Origin: CAZLIC01 sp964559535
Lineage (GTDB): Bacteria; Pseudomonadota; Alphaproteobacteria; Rhodobacterales; Rhodobacteraceae
Direction: 5' to 3'
Assembly (NCBI GenBank): GCA_964559535.1
Contig: CAZLIC010000010.1
Coordinates: forward strand, 18,739-82,738
Length of the DNA: 64,000 bases
A program made the position numbers and the translations under genes. Within the stretch, counting starts at the first letter, position 1. Each line of letters opens with the position of its first letter. Positions 41,650-49,044 of this stretch are shown here, one piece after another. The notes under the pieces were generated by a model, which made no database searches, was not told where the DNA came from, and saw only the letters and a program-made list of their open reading frames with translations.

Positions 41650-43554
41650 ATGGCGTTTGACGGCAACATCCTCAGCGTGGCGGAAATTGCCACCTTTACC
41701 TCGGGCACGTTCATCGACAGCTTCACCATCTCCGGGGCGGATGTGGACATGGTCCGCATCGAACTGGTCGCCGGCAACACCTACCAGATCGACGAGGACA
41801 ACCTAGGGTCGGGCGACGCATTCCTGCGCATCTTCGATGTCTTCGGCAACGAGGTGCGGGCGGTCGACGACGGCGCCTTTGGCAGCGACGACGTGGTCCT
41901 TGGGCAAAGCCCCTATGCGGTGTTCATGCCGAACTACTCGGGCACCTACTATGTCGCGCTCAGCTCCACCTACCTGCGCGACTATGATCCGACCACGACG
42001 GCAGGCCGGATCTTGCCCGAGAACCCGTCCGCCACGTTTTCGGGCGACTTGCGGATCACCGACCTGGGCAGCAACCTGACGTTCCCCGGCGCAAACGCCA
42101 TCGGCCCTAGCGGGCTGACGGCCGAAGGTGTGAACGACGAAACCGATGTCTTCCGCGAGGACGACGGCAGCCTGCGCGTTCAGTATGCCGGGGTCATGGA
42201 GTTCACGCAGGACGTCGATGTCGGGCGCATCGATCTGGCCAAGGGCGACTGGATCGTGGTCGATGTGAACGGGCTTGAAGGCAACGGCACTGTCCTGCGG
42301 ATCTTCACTTCGGCAGGCACGCAGATCGGGTTCGACAGCGGTACTGGGACCGCCAATGATGCCGAGTTGACTTTCATCGCCCCGACAACCGGTACCTTCA
42401 ATGTGGCCATTTCGGGCACCGGGAACACCGCCTACAACATCGTGGACGGCACGGGCACGGCTGCGGGGGCAATCGGTGCCTACGAGGTGATCGTCCACCG
42501 CAACCCGACGCAGGTCGGCACGAGCATACCGAACGCCTTCACCGGCAGCGCGGCGGACAACTACATCGTGTCGCTGTCGGCAAACGATACGATCAACGGC
42601 AACGACGGCAACGACACGCTGGCGGGTGGCGACGACCAGGACAGCATTTCGGGTGGCCGCGGGCTTGACGTGCTGTACGGCGAACACGGCAACGACACGC
42701 TGCGGGGCGACGACGGGTCGGACGTGCTGTCGGGCAGCGTCGGCGACGACTTTCTGGATGGTGGCAAGGGCGCCGACAGCCTAAGCGGCGGCGTCGGCAA
42801 CGACAGCCTGCTGGGTGGCGGCGGCAACGCAGGCGATACGCTGAACGGAGAAAACGGCGCTGACACCCTGGATGGCGGAGGCGGCAATGACAGTCTGGGC
42901 GGCGGCCTGGGCAATGACAGCATGATCGGCGGCAGGGGCAACGACACGATGCTGGGGTCGTCGGACAGCGACACGCTGCTGGGTGGTGCGGGCGATGACA
43001 GCCTTAACGGCGAATTCGGTGATGACAGCCTGGCGGCCGACAGTGGCAACGATTTCCTGCTGGGCGGCGCGGGCAATGACACCCTCGATGGCGGCGCCGA
43101 CAATGACAGCATGTTCGGCTCGACCAATGACGATCTCATGTTGGGCGGACGTGGCGCAGACTCGATGGACGGCGGCGTTGACAACGACAGCCTGTCGGGC
43201 GGCGATGACAATGACACGCTGGGCGGGAACACGGGCAACGACACGCTGAACGGCGGGCAGGGGGCGGATGCGTTTGTCTTTTTGTCCACCGTCGGCGGCG
43301 TCGATGTTGTCGAGGATTTCACCCTTGCCAGCGACCGCATCGACCTGTCCGATATCTTTGCCGCCACCGGATCGGTCGTCACCGGCGCGAACCTGGCGCT
43401 GTTCGTGCAGGTCACGCCCGCCGGGGCGGGGGCCGATACCTTTCTGGCCATCGATGCCAACGGGTCGATCGGCGGGCTGTCCTTCACCATCGTCGCGCAG
43501 GTGACCGGGGTGACGACGACCGAGTTGTTCGATTTCGCGAACTTCATCGTCTGA
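41650..43554 (+). CDS. RTX-type secreted calcium-binding protein 1 (PPC domains + hemolysin repeats)
   Basis: 634 residues from ATG 41650 (AAAGGA 7 bases upstream). Two N-terminal beta-sandwich domains resemble the peptidase pre-C-terminal (PPC) fold: residues ~15-110 (VRIELVAGNTYQIDEDNLGSGDAFLRIFDVFGNEV) and ~195-285 (GRIDLAKGDWIVVDVNGLEGNGTVLRIFTSAGTQI). Then residues ~300-545 are dense RTX nonapeptides (GNDTLAGGDDQDSISGG, GNDSLLGG...), then a C-terminal ~90-residue segment ending FDFANFIV. Such a C-terminus is a type I secretion signal; RTX repeats bind calcium after export. No type I ABC exporter genes lie in the window. Confidence 0.85.
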   Translation: MAFDGNILSVAEIATFTSGTFIDSFTISGADVDMVRIELVAGNTYQIDEDNLGSGDAFLRIFDVFGNEVRAVDDGAFGSDDVVLGQSPYAVFMPNYSGTYYVALSSTYLRDYDPTTTAGRILPENPSATFSGDLRITDLGSNLTFPGANAIGPSGLTAEGVNDETDVFREDDGSLRVQYAGVMEFTQDVDVGRIDLAKGDWIVVDVNGLEGNGTVLRIFTSAGTQIGFDSGTGTANDAELTFIAPTTGTFNVAISGTGNTAYNIVDGTGTAAGAIGAYEVIVHRNPTQVGTSIPNAFTGSAADNYIVSLSANDTINGNDGNDTLAGGDDQDSISGGRGLDVLYGEHGNDTLRGDDGSDVLSGSVGDDFLDGGKGADSLSGGVGNDSLLGGGGNAGDTLNGENGADTLDGGGGNDSLGGGLGNDSMIGGRGNDTMLGSSDSDTLLGGAGDDSLNGEFGDDSLAADSGNDFLLGGAGNDTLDGGADNDSMFGSTNDDLMLGGRGADSMDGGVDNDSLSGGDDNDTLGGNTGNDTLNGGQGADAFVFLSTVGGVDVVEDFTLASDRIDLSDIFAATGSVVTGANLALFVQVTPAGAGADTFLAIDANGSIGGLSFTIVAQVTGVTTTELFDFANFIV

Positions 43555-43652
43555 CGCGGGCGGGCGCAGCCGGGGTGGCTATGCCAAAGAGAGGTCGACG
43601 CCACGCGGTGGTTTTGGCATCCTGAGGTTGATTGAAACGAAGGGGCATTGCG

Positions 43653-45374
43653 ATGGCTATAGAAGGCGACACAATTTCCACCTCTGACATCCGGGTGGTC
43701 GGGAGCAACCCGCTTGTCGAGACGTTTACGCTGAACGGTGCCGAGGTCGACATGATGTCGGTCCAGCTGGTCGGCTGGGTAACCTACATCATCGACGTCG
43801 ACGGCGGCAACGACAGCTATCTGCGCGTGTTCGACACGTTCGGCAACGAAGTCTATGCCCAGGACGACGGTGGTGCGCCGGGGGATCCGGCGGGCACAGC
43901 GCCCTTTGCCGATTTCTACGCATCCTACACAGGCACCTACTACATCGCCTTCTCGCTGTTCCCGCTTACCGACTATGACCCGTTCATCGGGGTGGACCCC
44001 GGCGCGATCATCAACCCGCCGCCACCGCTTGCTTCGACCGTGTCGGTCGACAGCGAGGGGTTTCCGTTCTTCAGCATCGTCGGGTCTATCCGGGCGCTGG
44101 CAACGGACGTCCGGTGGGACCATTCCGACATGCTGTCCGACGCCGACGGTCGGGTGCGGATCGAGCATACGGGGTTCAACACTGTGGAAAACGGCGGCGA
44201 GGTCGCGATGGCCCGCTATGACCTGCGCAAGGGCGACCGGTTCGTGATCGACGTGAACGGAACGCTGAACTCGAACACCAGCTTCGACCTTGATTCGGTT
44301 CTGCGCGTGTTTGGCGAGACGGGGACAGAGCTTGCCTTCGACGACGGCGCAGGCGGGCAGGAGGATGCCGAACTGGTGTTCGATGCACCCTACACCGGTG
44401 CGTTCTTCGTAGGCATCAGCGGGCAGGGCAACGGCACCTACGACGCGCTGGCCGGCAGCGGAACTGTCAATGTGTTCGGCGGCCAGTTCAATGTCATCAT
44501 CCACCTGAACCCTACGATCCTGGGTACATCGGGGGCACAGGTGCTGGATGGGACCGACGGCGACGACTATGCCGTGCTGCTGGCGGGCGATGACACATCG
44601 GCCGGCGGGGCGGGCAAGGACACGCTGGCAGGTGGCGACGGCGGCGACAGCCTGCGCGGCGGCATCGGGCAGGACTATCTTTACGGCGAGGCGAACGAGG
44701 ATCGGCTGTTCGGCGACAAGGACAGCGACATCCTGTTGGGCGGTCTGGGCGAAGACAGCCTGTACGGCGGCCGCGGCGAAGACCACCTGGAAGGGGAAGG
44801 CGACAGGGACACGCTGGAAGGCGGCGACGGCAACGACACGCTGAACGGCGGGGCAGAGCGTGACGAGATGTATGGCGGGCGCGGCAACGACCGGCTGAAC
44901 GGCCAATCCGACAACGACAGGATGTTCGGCGGCGAGGGAAACGACCAACTGTTCGGTGACTTTGCCAAGGACACGCTGGACGGCGGCGCAGGAAATGACA
45001 CGCTGCAGGGCGGCCAGATTTCCGACGTGCTGATCGGCGGTGCAGGTACCGATGTGCTGACCGGCGGGACCGATGATGACGACGTTTTCGTGTTCGCATC
45101 GCTGGACGGCAGCATCGACACCATCACAGACTTCCAGTCGGCCGTCGAGGACGAGGTGATCGACCTGTCGGGCATCTTCGCGGCCACAGGCGCGGTGGTG
45201 ACGGCAGGCAACCTGGGGCAGTTCATCCAGGTCTCGCCTGGGGCCGGGGGGGTGGGCACGCAGCTGGCGGTGGATGCGGACGGCGCGCTGAACGGCCAGT
45301 CCTTCACCGTCATCGCGCAGGTCAACACCGCGACCCAGGGTCAGCTGTTCGCGTTCGACAATTTCATCGTCTGA
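43653..45374 (+). CDS. RTX-type secreted calcium-binding protein 2
   Basis: 573 residues from ATG 43653 (RBS GAAGGGG). Same architecture as its upstream paralogue: two PPC-like sandwiches (MMSVQLVGWVTYIIDVDGGNDSYLRVFDTFGNEV and ARYDLRKGDRFVIDVNGTLNSNTSFDLDSVLRVFGETGTEL), then about 180 residues of RTX repeats (GKDTLAGGDGGDSLRGGIGQDYLYGE...). The secretion tail SFTVIAQVNTATQGQLFAFDNFIV closely parallels that of protein 1. It lies 98 bp after protein 1. A tandem duplication origin is evident. Confidence 0.85.
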   Translation: MAIEGDTISTSDIRVVGSNPLVETFTLNGAEVDMMSVQLVGWVTYIIDVDGGNDSYLRVFDTFGNEVYAQDDGGAPGDPAGTAPFADFYASYTGTYYIAFSLFPLTDYDPFIGVDPGAIINPPPPLASTVSVDSEGFPFFSIVGSIRALATDVRWDHSDMLSDADGRVRIEHTGFNTVENGGEVAMARYDLRKGDRFVIDVNGTLNSNTSFDLDSVLRVFGETGTELAFDDGAGGQEDAELVFDAPYTGAFFVGISGQGNGTYDALAGSGTVNVFGGQFNVIIHLNPTILGTSGAQVLDGTDGDDYAVLLAGDDTSAGGAGKDTLAGGDGGDSLRGGIGQDYLYGEANEDRLFGDKDSDILLGGLGEDSLYGGRGEDHLEGEGDRDTLEGGDGNDTLNGGAERDEMYGGRGNDRLNGQSDNDRMFGGEGNDQLFGDFAKDTLDGGAGNDTLQGGQISDVLIGGAGTDVLTGGTDDDDVFVFASLDGSIDTITDFQSAVEDEVIDLSGIFAATGAVVTAGNLGQFIQVSPGAGGVGTQLAVDADGALNGQSFTVIAQVNTATQGQLFAFDNFIV

Positions 45375-45620
45375 CCTGGTCCCGCAACGCGGTCCGCATG
45401 GCGCGGTACGGTGCCAGGAAGGGGGCATTCCGCCGCGTTTTCGGTCGTGGCATGATCGTCCATCCGCCCTGCCGGACAACGCTGCGCACCGACTTACTCG
45501 CGGAATGGTTGCGTGACAGACGGCCGCCTGGCTGCTACCCTTTCGCCACTTCAACCATCGCCGCATTCCGGCGTTTCATTCGCAGATTGCGCGGCCTGCG
45601 CGGCCGCAAAGGAGAGAATC

Positions 45621-47315
45621 ATGGCACCCGAGACCCCAACAGCCACGCCGACCGCCGCCACCGGCCCCGACCCGCTGGCCGTGCTGACGCGTGGCTGGCC
45701 CAATGACGCCACGCGGATCAGCCAGATCGCGCCCGGCGGGCCCAGCGACCTCACAGCCTTTCTGCAGGTCGGCGGCTATGTGCAGGCCGTGTTGAAGAGC
45801 CCGCCAAGCCCGTCCCATGGCGTCGGGCTGGCGCGCCTGGACCTGGCCGCGGGCGACCGCCTGGTGATTGACACCAACGGCCCGCCCGGCGGCACCGTGA
45901 TCCGCATCTTCGACGCCGCAGGCAACCAGATCGCGCTGGATGACGATTCGGGTACGGATGAGGAAGCAGAGCTGCTGTTCGTCGCCGCTGCCGCGGGCAC
46001 CTACTATATCGGCGTGTCGGCCGACGGAAACGCGGCCTACAACGTTGTCACCGGGTCTGGGTCGAACCTGCCGCCGCCCGTGCCGTACAGCGTGGCGCTG
46101 CACATGAACCCCACGCTGGTCGGCGTTTCCGTGGCAGAACTGCTGACCGGCACCGACGGCGATGACGCAATCGTTGCGCTGCACGGCACCGACACCGTTG
46201 CGGCAGGGGCAGGCAACGACACCGTAGCGGGCGGCGATGGCAAGGATGCCATCGACGGCGGCGCCGGGAATGACGACCTTTTTGGCGAACAGGGCAAGGA
46301 CACCATCGACGGCGGCGACGGAAACGACAACATTTCAGGCGGCCTCGGCGAAGATGTGCTGTCGGGCGGCGCGGGCAACGACAGGCTGAGTGGCAACGAG
46401 GGCAAGAACACCCTGTCGGGTGGTGATGGCGACGACGTCATCAACGCCGACAACCTCTCGTTCAGTGCCCGGTTTGACCGGTTGGTCGGCAACCAGTGGG
46501 CCGACGGCGGCAACGGCAACGATCAGGTTGTCGGCGGGTTCAACAAGGACATGCTGTACGGCGACGACGGCAACGATGCCCTGCACGGACTGCGCGGCGC
46601 CGACATGATGTACGGCGGTGCGGGCCGTGACGATCTCACAGGGGGGGGCGGCAACGACCTGCTGCTGGGCGGCAACGACGATGACACCCTTGCCGGCAGT
46701 TCCGGCAACGACACCCTGTCGGGTGAGGTGGGTGACGATCTGCTGTACGGTGGCAATGGCAGCAACACCCTGTCAGGCGGAATGGGCGCCGACACCATGG
46801 TCGGCGGCAACCGTGGCGACCTGATGAACGGTGACGACGACGACGACAGGATGGTGGGCTTCCACGGTAACGACACGATGTACGAAGGTGCGGGCAACGG
46901 GTTCCTGGACGGCGGCCGTTTCCAAGACCGGATGTACGGCGGCGATGGCGATGACGTGCTGTTCGGCAGAAACTGGAGCGATACGCTGGACGGAGGGGCC
47001 GGAACCGATTTCCTGCAGGGTGGCAAGGAACCTGACACCTTCGTTTTCTCGGTTGCGGACGGCAGTGTTGATTTCGTGAAGGATTTCAATACCCTGCAAG
47101 ATAAGTTTGACGTTTCCGTACTGTTCGATGCCACTGGCGCCGTGGTCACCGCTGGCAACCTGGCAGACCACGTTCGCATCGTGGCCGGTCTGGGCAGCGA
47201 CAGCTATCTGACGGTCGATGCCGATGGTGCCCTGAACGGAGCAGATTTCATGGTGCTGGCCCGCCTGAACAACGTGCTGCCGTCCGACGTTGGCTTCGCA
47301 AACCTGATCCTCTGA
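45621..47315 (+). CDS. RTX-type secreted calcium-binding protein 3
   Basis: 564 residues from ATG 45621 (AGGAGA). Only one PPC-like domain (ARLDLAAGDRLVIDTNGPPGGTVIRIFDAAGNQIALDDDSG, residues ~80-170) is present; the first domain of its two paralogues is missing, replaced by a Thr/Pro/Ala-rich start. The RTX block spans residues ~190-470, longer than in the other two. The C-terminal region ends ADFMVLARLNNVLPSDVGFANLIL, again a type I signal. A 246-bp gap with its own promoter-like region separates it from protein 2. Confidence 0.85.
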   Translation: MAPETPTATPTAATGPDPLAVLTRGWPNDATRISQIAPGGPSDLTAFLQVGGYVQAVLKSPPSPSHGVGLARLDLAAGDRLVIDTNGPPGGTVIRIFDAAGNQIALDDDSGTDEEAELLFVAAAAGTYYIGVSADGNAAYNVVTGSGSNLPPPVPYSVALHMNPTLVGVSVAELLTGTDGDDAIVALHGTDTVAAGAGNDTVAGGDGKDAIDGGAGNDDLFGEQGKDTIDGGDGNDNISGGLGEDVLSGGAGNDRLSGNEGKNTLSGGDGDDVINADNLSFSARFDRLVGNQWADGGNGNDQVVGGFNKDMLYGDDGNDALHGLRGADMMYGGAGRDDLTGGGGNDLLLGGNDDDTLAGSSGNDTLSGEVGDDLLYGGNGSNTLSGGMGADTMVGGNRGDLMNGDDDDDRMVGFHGNDTMYEGAGNGFLDGGRFQDRMYGGDGDDVLFGRNWSDTLDGGAGTDFLQGGKEPDTFVFSVADGSVDFVKDFNTLQDKFDVSVLFDATGAVVTAGNLADHVRIVAGLGSDSYLTVDADGALNGADFMVLARLNNVLPSDVGFANLIL

Positions 47316-47379
47316 CGCGCCCCCTTGCACGCCGCCACGCAATGATGTTGCGTGGCGGCAGGCTGCAGGGGGGCAGGGA

Positions 47380-47874
47380 ATGCGGATCGGGCTTTATCCG
47401 GGGACCTTCGACCCCGTCACGCTGGGCCATACCGACATCATCGAACGCGCCATGGCGCTGGTCGATCGGCTGGTGATCGGCGTTGCCATCAACCGTGACA
47501 AGGGGCCGCTTTTCACGCTGGAAGAGCGGGTGGCCATGGTCGAGGCCGAATGCGCCGCGATCCTGGCCCGCACCGGGGGCGAGATCGTGGTGCACCCGTT
47601 CGAGAACCTGCTGATCGACTGTGCCCGGGATGTGGGGGCTGGCGTCATCATCCGCGGGCTGCGGGCGGTGGCGGATTTCGAGTACGAGTTCCAGATGGTC
47701 GGCATGAACCGCGCGCTGAACCATGACATCGAGACGGTGTTTCTGATGGCCGATGCACAGCGGCAGGCCATCGCATCGAAACTGGTCAAGGAAATCGCCC
47801 GGCTGGGCGGCGATGTGTCCAAGTTCGTTCCCGCACCGGTCGTGCCGGCACTGGCGGCGCGATACGGGCACTGA
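47380..47874 (+). CDS. coaD: Pantetheine-phosphate adenylyltransferase
   Basis: 164 residues. Nucleotidyltransferase motif YPGTFDPVTLGHTDII with the T/HxGH signature, DRLVIGVAIN, and IIRGLRAVADFEYEFQMVGMNRAL; the ISSxxVKEIA-type ending is here IASKLVKEIARLGGDVSKFVP. Transfers AMP to 4'-phosphopantetheine in coenzyme A synthesis. Essential core gene directly after the RTX genes. Confidence 0.97.
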   Translation: MRIGLYPGTFDPVTLGHTDIIERAMALVDRLVIGVAINRDKGPLFTLEERVAMVEAECAAILARTGGEIVVHPFENLLIDCARDVGAGVIIRGLRAVADFEYEFQMVGMNRALNHDIETVFLMADAQRQAIASKLVKEIARLGGDVSKFVPAPVVPALAARYGH

Positions 47875-48069
47875 CCGGGGACCGGCCGACGCGCCGCATA
47901 GTCCTGACAAAGATTCACCCGTTTCTTCTGCTTGCTTCATCCGGACAGCCAGCCCGGCGACGCCCCCCTTGCGCCGACACGCACTGGCACCAGCAAACCC
48001 GGTTGGAGACTTTCCAAGCGTCACCCATTCGCCCCGTTCCCACCAGGCGGTTCCCCCGCGTTGAACCCC

Positions 48070-48086
48070 GCGGCATGTGATGCCGC
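48070..48086. promoter_or_regulatory. Inverted repeat in cytochrome b561 upstream region
   Basis: GCGGCAT-GTG-ATGCCGC, a perfect 7-3-7 repeat 22 bp upstream of the cytochrome start. Possible operator; nothing else is seen in the 233-bp gap after coaD. Confidence 0.4.
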
Positions 48087-48107
48087 CGCAGCCACAATGG
48101 TGCGGAC

Positions 48108-48671
48108 ATGATGCGCGCCACCGCCGAACCGCTTCACGCGTCCCATGATGATGCCACGGCCAGTGTGCCGGTATGGGATCGCTTCGTGCGCGTCTTCCAC
48201 TGGTCGCTGATGGTGCTGTTCGTGGTCTGCTGCGCCACGGCCGCCACTTGGACCGACCTGCACCGGGTGGCGGGCATGGCCATTGCCGCGCTTCTGGCCG
48301 CGCGTGTGGTCTGGGGCGTTGTTGGCCCGCGCCATGCGCGGTTCGCCGACTTCGTGCGGGGGCCGCGCGTCGTGTTGCGCTTCCTGCGCGACAGCGTGCT
48401 TTTGCGCGCGAAGCGCTATCTGGGCCACAACCCGGCGGGCGGCGCGATGGTGCTGGCGCTGATCACCGCGATCACCGTCATCTGCGCGACCGGGGTGATG
48501 ATCGGAACCGAGGCGTTGCGGGACGAGGCGTGGGTCAGGAACCTGCACGTCGTCGCCACCCGCGCGACGTTCGGTCTGGTGATCCTTCACCTTGGCGGCG
48601 TGCTTCTGGCCAGCGTAACGCACCGCGAAAACCTGGTGAAATCCATGATCACCGGCCGCAAGCGCGCCTGA
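48108..48671 (+). CDS. Cytochrome b561 domain protein
   Basis: 187 residues with four transmembrane helices. Four heme-ligand histidine candidates: VWDRFVRVFHWSLM, WTDLHRVAGM, VRNLHVVATR and LVILHLGGVL, matching the bacterial b561 (cytochrome b N-terminal-like) pattern with two b-hemes. It would move electrons across the inner membrane to or from a partner such as a c-type cytochrome or molybdoenzyme. The partner is not adjacent. ATG 48108 is followed by a second ATG at 48111. Confidence 0.88.
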   Translation: MMRATAEPLHASHDDATASVPVWDRFVRVFHWSLMVLFVVCCATAATWTDLHRVAGMAIAALLAARVVWGVVGPRHARFADFVRGPRVVLRFLRDSVLLRAKRYLGHNPAGGAMVLALITAITVICATGVMIGTEALRDEAWVRNLHVVATRATFGLVILHLGGVLLASVTHRENLVKSMITGRKRA

Positions 48672-48760
48672 GTCGCAACCGCCCCTGAAATTCAGTCGCC
48701 CCACAATCGCGAACGGCCGCCCCCTTTGGGCGGCCGTTCCATTCCTTGTGCCAGGGGGCC

Positions 48761-48922
48761 TCAGCCCCAGATGGCGGCTCTGGCGATGCGTTCGGCGTCG
48801 CCGGGATAGATGTCCAGATCCAGGGCCACATCCAGCGGCATGCGGGCAATTTCGTCGCGCGTGCGGACGTAGCGGTTGTATTGCTCCAGCCGGTGCCGGA
48901 TCGTGCTAACAAGGTTCGACAT
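48761..48922 (-). CDS. DUF1127 small protein
   Basis: 53 residues starting MSNLVSTIRHRLEQYNRYVRTRDEIARMPLDVALDLDIYPGDAERIARAAIWG. The DUF1127 hallmark is an arginine-rich helix followed by L-x(2)-L/M-x(4)-L-x-D-[IL]. Small DUF1127 proteins in alphaproteobacteria act in RNA turnover or phosphate/stress control. Its promoter region lies between it and the antiporter. Confidence 0.88.
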   Translation of the reverse strand: MSNLVSTIRHRLEQYNRYVRTRDEIARMPLDVALDLDIYPGDAERIARAAIWG

Positions 48923-49044
48923 GGTCGTTTCCTTTCCAAACCTGCCGGGCGGCCTCCCAACGCCCGGTTGTCTGGAAGATGCGCCTTCGATTGCGCAGGC
49001 ACAACCCAGCCTGCCGCCGACACGGCATGCACAGGGCGCATGGC

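Noticed and set aside
42550..43260. Regular short repeats in the RTX genes taken as possible CRISPR or tandem DNA repeats.
   Set aside because: They are degenerate coding repeats in one frame with nonapeptide periodicity; no spacer-repeat pattern and no cas genes.
42561..45566. A long open frame on the minus strand (about 1000 codons) opposite the RTX genes.
   Set aside because: It is the complement of the highly repetitive GGxGxD coding sequence, has no start signal or domain, and reads as low-complexity Ser/Pro-rich; an artefact of high GC.
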